Origin: Patescibacteria group bacterium UBA6023
Lineage (GTDB): Bacteria; Patescibacteriota; Minisyncoccia; Phycocordibacterales; UBA6899
Direction: 5' to 3'
DNA length: 16,176 nucleotides
Assembly (NCBI GenBank): GCA_002429425.1
Contig: DIZR01000042.1
Span: forward strand, 2,807-18,982
In this document: piece after piece, positions 7,741 through 15,800 of the stretch
How the letters are laid out: every line of letters begins with the position of its first letter
Numbering within the stretch: the stretch's first letter is position 1
The notes under the pieces: generated by a model
Database searches by the model: none
Told to the model about the DNA's origin: nothing
Seen by the model: only the letters and a program-made list of their open reading frames with translations
Made by a program: the position numbers and the translations under genes

Positions 7741-9728
7741 AAGCCAAATATGAGCGCCACAGTAATAGTTAAAAGCATCACGACCATGTATGTACCGATA
7801 GCGCCACCATGAAGTTTTCGTGCGAGAAATGAAAGAAAACTCATTATTCGTGAAATAGGAGTATAGAATATCTGGTCAAACACTGAATTCCTTATGAGCT
7901 CAACGCTAGTACTCTTCAAATAATGATTCGTTTCAATAATTGGGGTACGTACGACAATTTTCTTGGTTTGCAATATCGCGAGAAAGAAAAAATGAATTGG
8001 TGCAGCAAATCCCGTTCCAGTGTACTCCATTCTGCTGGTAATCGGTTGTCCGCAGTCCCACGTCGAAACCATTCGCGTCTCTTGCGGTGCAACAATGAAT
8101 CGATGAATGAGGTATGCAACAACCGAAATCACCACAAACAATATCGTGACAGGAGCAAATCCATGCGTAAGGTATGAGGACAATCCCTCTGGTTCTCCAA
8201 ATAGTTTCACATTATCACCGAGTATCGAAGCAAATATCCACGGTGCACCAATCCCCATAATCACCGTACCTACCATCACAAAGGCAATCGGGAGCACTTC
8301 TCCCTTAAAATCGGGGGCAGTTGCATTTTTTGCCTCATCACTACGTGGTTGACCAAGAAATGTAATTCCAAAATATTTTGTCATTGCAAATACTCCAAGC
8401 CCCCCGACGAGTGTAACGACAGAAAAAATTATTATATACAATATCTTATCGAGAATTGGTGACTCACCTAACGAAAAGAAAAGTGCACGAAGAAATGCCC
8501 ATTCTCCAAAAAACGCACCCGCAGGAGGAAGTGCAGCCGCCGCAAGCGCAAGAAGAAGTACTATTTTGGAAAATGCCCCCATGCGATTTGCGATTCCACC
8601 CATGTTGTCGATATTTCGTGTATGTAATTTATGTGCAATCACCCCTGCGCTCATGAACAATCCAGATTTAAATAATGCATGGTTTATCGCCATAAACAGT
8701 GCGATCACAAATGACGCTGAAACAAGCCATGCTGGGCCGTGATTCATCGCATACATCGCAGTCCCAACCATCGTAAAAAGTAATCCGATATTTTCAATAC
8801 TACTCCACGCAAGCATCGTCTTGATGTCCTTCTCAACGATTGCATTCACAACCCCATATAATGCGGAGATAAGTCCAATCACGATGACAATAACACCACA
8901 TAGTGGTGGAAGCGGAAGAAGAATTTTTGTGAGCACGAGTAGAAAACCATACAATGCAACTTTGAGCATCGCTCCTGACATCAGTGCAGAAATATGACTC
9001 GGTGCTTGCGGATGTGCAAGTGGAAGCCATGCGTGAAGCGGTACCAACCCCGCCTTTGAACCAAAACCAATAAGGAAAAGCAAAAATGGAATATACACAT
9101 TCACCCCCTGCGAGAGATGCATTCCCGCAAAAGGAGAGAACATATTCCCTTCTGAAACAATCGCAAATCCAATGGTAATGGCAATCGCACCAAGTTGTGT
9201 CATGATTAAATATGTCAATCCTGCATGGATAGATTCCGGGGTACGCTCACTTATCACCAGTAAAAATGATGCAATAGACATGAGCTCCCAGAAGAATAAA
9301 AATGTTACAGGAGTGAGCGAGAGCACAACCCCGAGCATTCCAAGTATAAAAATTCCTGTTGCAGCATGCATTCCCGAAAGAGAATTTTTTTGCGAGAGAT
9401 GAGTAGTGTAACGAATTCCGAACCATGTTGAGGCAAAAACCACCGCGTTAATAAGTGTAAAAAATATTCCAGAAAGAATTTCAAGATGCAACGTGGTCCA
9501 CGCAAGACCTTTCATAGAAACAATAGATATTTCTTTCGCATCTCCCACAATCATATAGCCAATGCCGGCAAGTAGTCCCATAAACGCACCAATCGCAATA
9601 ATAATCAATGGAAGGGAGTGATGAGCAGCGCGACGCATGAAAAATGCACTAAGTATCCCCATCACAATGAGGACAAGCTCAAGTTGCGTAAGATAAGGAA
9701 CAAAAAATTGTGCATCGGTAAGCATCAT
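7728..9728 (-). CDS. hyfB-like: Large antiporter-like membrane subunit (HyfB/NuoL-type) of the Ehr-like complex
   Basis: This 666-residue protein has about 16 hydrophobic helices and is of the HyfB/HycC class. The proton-pumping residues are intact: E148 in FFWELMSIASFLL, K225 and H232 in GFGSKAGLVPLHAWLPLAHP, K256 in MSGAMLKVALYG, H350 and K354 in INHALFKSGLF, and E409 in PPAGAFFGEW. The glutamate at the last site is the usual choice in hydrogenase-linked members. A C-terminal extension after about residue 520 adds a loop and a final anchor helix. The start is the first of two adjacent ATG codons, eight bases after the small-subunit stop, without a clear Shine-Dalgarno. Confidence 0.92.
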   Translation of the reverse strand: MMLTDAQFFVPYLTQLELVLIVMGILSAFFMRRAAHHSLPLIIIAIGAFMGLLAGIGYMIVGDAKEISIVSMKGLAWTTLHLEILSGIFFTLINAVVFASTWFGIRYTTHLSQKNSLSGMHAATGIFILGMLGVVLSLTPVTFLFFWELMSIASFLLVISERTPESIHAGLTYLIMTQLGAIAITIGFAIVSEGNMFSPFAGMHLSQGVNVYIPFLLFLIGFGSKAGLVPLHAWLPLAHPQAPSHISALMSGAMLKVALYGFLLVLTKILLPLPPLCGVIVIVIGLISALYGVVNAIVEKDIKTMLAWSSIENIGLLFTMVGTAMYAMNHGPAWLVSASFVIALFMAINHALFKSGLFMSAGVIAHKLHTRNIDNMGGIANRMGAFSKIVLLLALAAAALPPAGAFFGEWAFLRALFFSLGESPILDKILYIIIFSVVTLVGGLGVFAMTKYFGITFLGQPRSDEAKNATAPDFKGEVLPIAFVMVGTVIMGIGAPWIFASILGDNVKLFGEPEGLSSYLTHGFAPVTILFVVISVVAYLIHRFIVAPQETRMVSTWDCGQPITSRMEYTGTGFAAPIHFFFLAILQTKKIVVRTPIIETNHYLKSTSVELIRNSVFDQIFYTPISRIMSFLSFLARKLHGGAIGTYMVVMLLTITVALIFGLWMK

Positions 9729-9736
9729 ATAAAAAA

Positions 9737-10282
9737 TTATTCAGATTTCGCACTGAGTGCCGCCAGTAATCCCCGAAGTATTTCAGTTGGTGTCGGAGGA
9801 TCTCCCGGGATATGCACATCAACAGGAATAACGTCAGAAAGTTTTCCGACAATTGCGTAAGAATCTCTCCAAATTCCCCCCGTACATGCACCATCACCAA
9901 GCGCAACGACAATGCATGGTTTCGGTGTTTGTTCATAAGCTGTCTTAACTGCACGTGCAAGATTGCGCGTGATTGGTCCCGATACCATCAGAATGTCCGC
10001 ATGTCGAGGTGACGGGACGAATGAAAGTCCAAAACGTTCAATGTCATAATACGCATTGTTCAGTGCAGTAAGTTCAATTTCCTCAGCATTTGTTGATCCC
10101 CCATCTATTGCGCGAATACGTAAGGCACTTCTCCCGCGCAAAGTTTTTATCTTTTGGTATATTTCATTTCCAATGATCTCAAATTCTTTGGAAGGTTGTA
10201 AAAATGTATCGGCTGATTCCGTTACACTTCGATCAAAAAAGATTTTTTTCCATGTTGCTAATACGTGCATATTGAAGCACAT
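9737..10282 (-). CDS. hyfI-like: NuoB/HyfI-like small subunit with all four [4Fe-4S] ligands replaced
   Basis: This protein of about 181 residues is clearly the NuoB/HycG/HyfI family (DIERFGLSFVPSPRHADILM, VSGPITRN, RDSYAIVG, VIPVDVHIPG), which normally holds the cluster next to the active site or quinone. HycG has GSCNGCE, GAC and PGCPP. Here these read G-S-T64-N-A-E67-E, G-D-G131-A-C and P-G-D161-P-P, so all four ligands are lost (Cys to Thr, Glu, Gly, Asp). The cysteine just after G131 is at a non-ligand position. I checked the codons on the DNA near 10083-10093, 9890-9892 and 9800-9802. Upstream in-frame ATGs at 10294, 10282 and 10270 are all possible. I chose 10282 because TATGAT lies seven bases before it; 10270 would give the N-terminus (MHVLATWKKIFF) most like the family. 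It is the first gene of the six-gene operon. Confidence 0.9.
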   Translation of the reverse strand: MCFNMHVLATWKKIFFDRSVTESADTFLQPSKEFEIIGNEIYQKIKTLRGRSALRIRAIDGGSTNAEEIELTALNNAYYDIERFGLSFVPSPRHADILMVSGPITRNLARAVKTAYEQTPKPCIVVALGDGACTGGIWRDSYAIVGKLSDVIPVDVHIPGDPPTPTEILRGLLAALSAKSE

Positions 10283-10289
10283 AGTGTAA

Positions 10290-10319
10290 ATCATATAATG
10301 CGCATTTGCAATATTTCAC
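10290..10319 (-). promoter_or_regulatory. Probable promoter of the Ehr-like operon
   Basis: On the minus strand a -10 element TATGAT (10295-10290) is preceded at 18 bases by GTGAAA (10319-10314), a four-of-six match to TTGACA. Seven bases separate the -10 from ATG 10282, so the transcript would begin at or near the start codon. A second reading, TTGCAA with 17 bases to TACACT, overlaps it and would give a six-base leader before ATG 10270. Confidence 0.45.
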
Positions 10320-10349
10320 CACTTGGGAACCCGACACCCAAATAAAAAA

Positions 10350-10556
10350 TCAAAGACCGAGTCCAGAGAGACTTCCAACATAATTCGTCATAAACATCGG
10401 TATAACAATCGCGAGTCCAATAAGTGGGACAACAAACATAATGATCGTACCCCACATTATCCAAAGAAAATATTTCCGCGTTTTTTCTACAGAAACATAT
10501 ATCTGCTCACGACGTGTCTCAAGAGCCGTTAGTCTTTTTTGTGTTTCTTCATTCAT
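10350..10556 (-). CDS. Small coiled-coil/membrane protein of unknown function
   Basis: This 68-residue protein has a charged, heptad-like N-terminal helix (about 1-29, rich in Glu, Lys and Arg) followed by one long or hairpin hydrophobic segment (about 30-58) and a short Gly/Ser tail. I infer a membrane anchor with a cytoplasmic coiled coil. I associate similar small proteins with Patescibacteria genomes but cannot name a family. It lies 31 bases after xseB and 67 bases before the hydrogenase-like small subunit, all on one strand. It might therefore be co-transcribed with either group, or be an extra subunit of the complex. TATTAT occurs six bases before its ATG, but the region is very AT-rich. 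Confidence 0.7.
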   Translation of the reverse strand: MNEETQKRLTALETRREQIYVSVEKTRKYFLWIMWGTIIMFVVPLIGLAIVIPMFMTNYVGSLSGLGL

Positions 10557-10587
10557 GATAAAATAATAAAAATAAAATATTTACCCA

Positions 10588-10797
10588 TTACGCATCCTCA
10601 CCCAATTTTTTCTTTACATCCTCAAATTCATTTTCAAGTTCCTTCAACCGTTCACGACTAAGCTTGATGAGTTCGGCACCTTCTTTTACCTTCTCAATTC
10701 CCTTCTCAACATCAATTTCCTCCTGGGATTCAAACCACTCCGTGATTGCGCGGAGTTTCTTCATTGTTTCTGAGATGTTTGTCGTGCTTTTTGCCAT
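10588..10797 (-). CDS. xseB: Exodeoxyribonuclease VII small subunit
   Basis: This 69-residue, almost wholly helical and highly charged protein matches XseB. It has a segment (about 8-31) with LRAITEWFES, then the coiled-coil region KGIEKVKEGAELIKLSRERL and an acidic end. Several copies bind one XseA to make exonuclease VII, which degrades single-stranded DNA in both directions. Length is typical. The ATG lies 12 bases after the xseA stop, the usual coupled arrangement, which independently supports the call. Confidence 0.88.
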   Translation of the reverse strand: MAKSTTNISETMKKLRAITEWFESQEEIDVEKGIEKVKEGAELIKLSRERLKELENEFEDVKKKLGEDA

Positions 10798-10809
10798 ATT
10801 GTTCGTTTA

Positions 10810-12348
10810 TTATTTCTTGTGCTTTTCCACTATATTACTTACCAGTGTACCATCGGCGAGCCGTGCCTCAAAACTATCTCCCACCGCCACATCGTCGACC
10901 GTCCTGAGTACTTTCCCCTTCTGCGTAAGGATGCTATACCCCAATCTCAGCTGACGCATTGGATTATTCTGTATTAAAGACTTATTCCCAATATTGACCG
11001 CATCGCGCATCCCCCTTAACTGTCGTTCGTATTGATTCACAATCTGCTTTGCGCTATATTCCAATGTGTCTTTTCGTGAAGAAAGATTTCTCGCCACAAG
11101 CATCATAAGTTCGTTAAAATTGATAATCATTTGTCGAAATGGACGAATGACATGCTCAAGATGTGATTCGAGAATATTTGTTTTCTGTGTCAGGATATCT
11201 CCTGTAGTCCACAATGATTCTCCATATCTCGATGCGATATCACGAGCAATAGTCTGCAATTCATGAATGGTCGATTCCCACGAGCTGTTCAGAATAATCG
11301 TCGTTGCGGTCGGAGTCGATGGTGCATAATCAGCAACGAGTTGTGCGAGAGGCACATCTTTGTCATGCCCAATGGCGCATATCGTCACCGCGGGAAATGT
11401 CGCAATCTTTCGTACAACATGTTCATTATTGAATGCCTGCAAGCTTTCCAAACTTCCTCCGCCACGAATAACAAGGAGCACGTCGATATCTTTTGTCTCA
11501 AGGTACGTGAGTGCAGAAAGAATATCCTTCACTGCAGCACCGCCCTCGACACGTGAATCCACGAACGTAATGTGATATCCAAACCTTCCAAGATTATTTA
11601 AAAAATCATGAATAACCGCACCCGTGCGCGATGTGACGAGCCCGATCTTTATCGGATGTTCTTTGAGAATACGCTTACGTGATTCATCGAACAGTCCCTC
11701 TTCATCCATTTTTTTCTTGAGCACATCATACGCCTTTTTGAATGCACCCTCACCAACAAGCTCAATGGTATCCGCACGAAAATTAAATCTCCCTGTGGGT
11801 TTGTATATCTCACTTCTCCCCTCAACGATAACCTCGAGCCCCTCTGTGAGTTCAATGCCCGCAAGGTTAAAGTCATTCATCCACATAAACACTGAAAGCG
11901 TGCTCGCGTCTTCCGTATCGCGGATAGAAAAATACACCGCATTCCCCTGCACCTTAAAGCTTGTGACCTCACCCTTAATCGTTGCGCGCAATCTCCAAAG
12001 CTCGCGATTGATGATGTCGAGATATGTACTCACCGAGAAAAGAGTTCTTCCTTCTTCCTTCTTTTGCTTCGGAAGCTCCGTACTGATCGGCATCATCGCG
12101 TCAGGTTCTCGTGCAACAGTAATCGCACCACCACTGTGCTCTTTGACCATGTTCAAAATTGCGAGACCGTATGATTGGTATTTTGCTTCTTTGATTCCCT
12201 TTATCGCGGTCAATTCCTCTTTATTTTTCGGCATTGCACGCACGATTTCGTCGATTGCACTGTTTGGAAGCACGCGAAAAAGCTCAACGCCCTTTTTTGC
12301 AGACTCGTTGTCTCTCCAAGCCAGTAGTACTCCACGTAGATTTGCCAT
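10810..12348 (-). CDS. xseA: Exodeoxyribonuclease VII large subunit with N-terminal HRDC domain
   Basis: This 512-residue protein is the catalytic subunit of exonuclease VII. Residues about 1-74 form an HRDC-type helical domain (LLAWRDNESAKKG, AIDEIVRAMP, TAIKGIKEAKYQSYG), a nucleic-acid-binding module usually seen in RecQ and RNase D. Next comes the OB-fold DNA-binding domain (about 102-198; SVSTYLDIINREL, IKGEVTSF, GNAVYFSIRD). The catalytic core follows, with GLVTSRTGAVIHDF (about 236-249), RGGGSLESLQAFNNE (295-309) and GHDKDVPLAQLVADYAPSTPTA (327-348), and then a long helical region. XseA is normally about 450 residues, and the HRDC part accounts for the excess. ATG 12348 is preceded at six bases by TACAAT and has no Shine-Dalgarno. 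An in-frame TTG at 12366 is less likely. xseB follows directly. Confidence 0.95.
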   Translation of the reverse strand: MANLRGVLLAWRDNESAKKGVELFRVLPNSAIDEIVRAMPKNKEELTAIKGIKEAKYQSYGLAILNMVKEHSGGAITVAREPDAMMPISTELPKQKKEEGRTLFSVSTYLDIINRELWRLRATIKGEVTSFKVQGNAVYFSIRDTEDASTLSVFMWMNDFNLAGIELTEGLEVIVEGRSEIYKPTGRFNFRADTIELVGEGAFKKAYDVLKKKMDEEGLFDESRKRILKEHPIKIGLVTSRTGAVIHDFLNNLGRFGYHITFVDSRVEGGAAVKDILSALTYLETKDIDVLLVIRGGGSLESLQAFNNEHVVRKIATFPAVTICAIGHDKDVPLAQLVADYAPSTPTATTIILNSSWESTIHELQTIARDIASRYGESLWTTGDILTQKTNILESHLEHVIRPFRQMIINFNELMMLVARNLSSRKDTLEYSAKQIVNQYERQLRGMRDAVNIGNKSLIQNNPMRQLRLGYSILTQKGKVLRTVDDVAVGDSFEARLADGTLVSNIVEKHKK

Positions 12349-12354
12349 GTATGC

Positions 12355-12360
12355 ATTGTA
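12355..12360 (-). promoter_or_regulatory. -10 element six bases before xseA
   Basis: TACAAT is followed by six bases and the xseA ATG. The expected transcription start falls on the ATG itself, so the mRNA would be leaderless. No convincing -35 hexamer is present 17 or 18 bases upstream, where the T-run of the preceding terminator begins. Confidence 0.45.
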
Positions 12361-12371
12361 CGGCAAAAATG

Positions 12372-12402
12372 TAAAAAGAAAAAACCGCCATATTGGTGGC
12401 GG
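12372..12402 (-). terminator. Intrinsic terminator between the small unknown gene and xseA
   Basis: On the minus strand the stem CCGCCA/TGGCGG (12402-12385, six-base loop) is followed by TTTTTTCTTTTT. It sits six bases after the stop of the gene at 12408-12734 and separates it from the xseA promoter. Confidence 0.85.
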
Positions 12403-12407
12403 GGTTC

Positions 12408-12734
12408 TTAAAAAAAGAGCGGCTCTCTCAATTCAATGTCCATCATATTTCGCAACATACATTTTGAACGATGGGCGACTTCTTCCCATATCTCAAACTG
12501 AATACGTTGCTCATCAGAAAAATACATCTCAATCGGTAATATTTCATAAAACATATTTGGTACTAACTTGATGAGCTGAAAGAGTTCATCATAAATCTTC
12601 TTATCCGGTGGATACAGTACTGCTATGCAGACAATTGTCGCCAAAACTGCTCGTGCTTCGGACTCCTGTTTACGCTTAATGTGCAATTTACATTTTCTCA
12701 ACATTACTCCAAGCACATCATCAATATCAACCAT
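12408..12734 (-). CDS. Small protein of unknown function
   Basis: This 108-residue protein begins MVDIDDVLGVMLRKCKLHIK and looks mostly alpha-helical and soluble. It has a basic stretch near residues 13-22, one hydrophobic helix (about 32-41, TIVCIAVLYP) and an acidic C-terminal part. I do not recognise a family. ATG 12734 has GAAAGGT (12747-12741) at good spacing, one of only two clear Shine-Dalgarno sites in the window. An in-frame ATG at 12767 with GGGG upstream would add 11 residues. It follows the helicase-nuclease gene by 74 bases and ends just before a strong terminator, so it is probably the last gene of that transcript. A role linked to DNA repair is only a guess from context. Confidence 0.65.
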   Translation of the reverse strand: MVDIDDVLGVMLRKCKLHIKRKQESEARAVLATIVCIAVLYPPDKKIYDELFQLIKLVPNMFYEILPIEMYFSDEQRIQFEIWEEVAHRSKCMLRNMMDIELREPLFF

Positions 12735-12808
12735 TTTTTTACCTTTCAAAATATATTCTCCATTCAAACTACCCCACTTTTCAAAAATAGCAACATTATG
12801 TTGGTTGG

Positions 12809-15800
12809 TCAGATTTTTCCACTTATGAGGTCATCTTCGAATTGCTCAATTCCTGCGAGGTCTTTTGAGTAAGATTCTATGTCGGGAAAATCGAGGCTAA
12901 CTATTTTTTTGTATACTGCACTAATGAGCTTCTTTGTGCGCTCAATATCATCTGCCCTCAACTCATATAGCAATGTCACTGGCTCCTCTTTGCCAATGAT
13001 GCTTTCTACAAACTCGAGACCAATTGATGAGACGGGGAGTTTATAATGCGCAGAATGCTCGAGAAGTATCTTGTAAAAGAGTAATTGTTTTGTATAGCGA
13101 TGAAGCTTAATTTTGTCGGCATCACTTTGCCTCGGTGTTTCCCAATCCTCGTATGCGCGACCGGTCTTCCAGTCGATGACATCATACTTACCACTCTCCA
13201 TGCGTAAAAGATCAATCTTGCCGGAAAGTAATGCATCATCAATAATCACACCCTCATTTCTAAAATCAACCTGCACTTGGTCTGTCGATAGAAAAAATCC
13301 TTCGCGTTTCTCCAGATAGGCAGTGAGCACATCAACGCCACGCTTCTCTTGCTTCTTGAATTCATGAGGTGCAAGCCTCCCCTTCGCAAGTTCTCGAGTG
13401 AATATACCAATGATATGTGTGAGTGGTGGATTTTCTCCAGCATTATACTTTGGATACATCACTAACTCCGTGAGTGCTCTATCAACGGCAGAACCAAACA
13501 CCCCAGCGACATTCTTCGGCTGCGGAAAATGTAATAAATTTTGCTCAATAAAATATGTTGGTCCCCCTTCTGTAATATTTAAAAAATTGTTCATGTGGGT
13601 AACTGACATACGATAATCCTTCACTAAGCGTTTGAGAATTGCCCATTCATCTTCTTTGTATGGCGCGGTAACAATAGCAAGTGCGTTCTCATGTGCACGA
13701 ATATCAATTTCATCTTCATCAGTTGTCGTGACTTCTGCGTCATGTGTCTCGTCTGTAATGTACCGTACAAGTGGCTTGTGCCCCGAAATATAAAGAGAAT
13801 GCTTCGCGCGCGTCACCGCAACATAAAGAAGTCGAATGAAATCATCTTCTTCATCACCCGCAGGAGTGAGAATGGGAGCAAGGGATGATGGAATGGGCGC
13901 CTTATTTGTTCTTCCGCCCTTTGTCCAAAGATTATCGTGAGCAGAAATAATGAATACAGTCCCAAATTCAAGTCCTTTTGCCGCATGTGCCGTCATTATT
14001 TGTACCGCATGTTCCGCTTTCATGAATGGTGATTCACTCACGAGAGTAATATCATGTTCATGATGCATCGCAACGAACGGCTCGACATCACGCACGAACA
14101 AGAGCTCTCCCTCACGCCATTCACGCAAACTTTCAATAAATGTTTTAAGTGAGGCAAGAAATTGAACATAGGTGGCAGGGTGTTCTTTCATGAGTTGCTT
14201 CCCAAAATAATACTCCTTGAAACCCGATGTGCGCATGAAAGTATCGAGAATTTGTTCAAGTGGTGTTGTTTCAGACTCCGCTCCAAGCTCGACTAAAAGT
14301 GTGTACATTTTAGCAACTGCGGGATGCTCGTGCAGGGCGATAACTTCTGCCCACGAACGGTGCTCTTCTTTTGCCTTTACTGCAATATCAAAAATAATTG
14401 GTCTCGGTATTTCAAAATATTTATATGAAAGAATAGCAGGCAGCAAATAATCCCTGCGCTCCCCCGTACCGACAAATGAGGCTATGTATTCGCAAATCGT
14501 CACAATCTCCTTGATGTGCGGCTCGTCAAACACATTTGCCTTTTTTATATATTCATAAGGAATTTCTAGTTGATCGAGATATGGGAGCAAGGTCTTCAAC
14601 TCGCGATGATTGCGCGCAAGTATTGCGATATCCTCCGGAAGAGCTCCATCGTCAAGGAGTGCGCGCAGCTTCTTTGCTACGGTGGCATATTCCTGAATAT
14701 CGGAACTGTATCGCGCAACTTCAACATTTCCTTTTACTACCGACGTATTCCCCTGAGACAATACTTTAGAAATATTTTGAAGACGTCGCTCAAGACGATT
14801 TACCCCTTGTGTAACAACACTGCGTGAAAAATCGAGAATTTCTTTATGTGAACGATAATTCGTATCGAGCACTATTGTCACAACATCACGATATGTCTTA
14901 TCTCTAAATTCAACGATATTCGAAATCTCCGCCCCCTGGAATTTATAAATCGCCTGGTCGTCATCACCGACCACCATCACGTTGGGCCTTCCTTCGTGGA
15001 TATAACTTCCAGTAATCTGACGGACAAGATTCATCTGTGCTTCATTCGTGTCCTGAAACTCATCAATGAGTATGTAGTGGTATTGTTCCTCAAGCTCATT
15101 GCGTAAGCTCGTATTGTCTCGAAGGGCATGTGCCACTTCGATGATCATATCGTCATAATCATACAAACCCTGCTCATGTAATTTTTCAGTGTAAAGTTTG
15201 TAAATTTCTCCCACTGCACGAATCTTTGCTTGATTATGTGAATCCTTAAGGAGAATACCATCATCATCGGTTGTCGTATATTTCTTTTTCCAAGTAGATA
15301 CAGGCTCCATCTTTTCTTGATTGCGTGCATCCTCTATCGCCATACCCAATGTCTTTGAGAGAAAGATGCCCGTTGTGGTGCCGAGCTTCAGTAATGCAGC
15401 GTGAATTGGAAGTAATGTATCAATTTTTTTAATATTTGCCCTCCCTTCAGGCCATGAACGAATAATCGTATTTACATCCTCATACTCAACATCGAGTGAA
15501 TCAAGAATGGCAAGATACTCATCGGGCTTCCAACCTCCACTTTTAATATGCTTGATACGATCGAGCGTATTCTTGAGATACACGAAGCCTTCAGCGGGAT
15601 GAAAGCTCGCAAGCGGATGGTTGTGAGGCAATGCGCTAAAGATCGACTCAATAATATGAGCTCTATCAAGATCACTCGCTTGTGTATACGTCGCTGCACT
15701 ATAAAAATATTCCGGGTATCGACTGATAATAGAATTGCAAAATGCGTGAAATGTATAAATACCGACGCGATAGGCATCCTGGCCGATAATACTGTGCAGG

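Noticed and set aside
3092..10282. Interpretation as an active hydrogenase-4 or formate hydrogenlyase
   Set aside because: All NiFe ligands and all proximal-cluster ligands are missing, and no formate dehydrogenase, ferredoxin-like subunit or maturation gene is present in the window.
3092..10282. Interpretation as a decaying pseudogene operon
   Set aside because: All six frames are full length, start-stop coupling is intact, and conserved motifs persist next to the lost cysteines.
10324..10343. TTGGG/CCCAA inverted repeat between the small membrane gene and the operon
   Set aside because: The stem is only about five base pairs and no T run follows on either strand, so it is not a credible terminator.
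11624..12571. Plus-strand open frame of 315 codons antisense to xseA
   Set aside because: It lies opposite a gene with complete XseA motifs, crosses the terminator and next gene, and its product has no recognisable domain.
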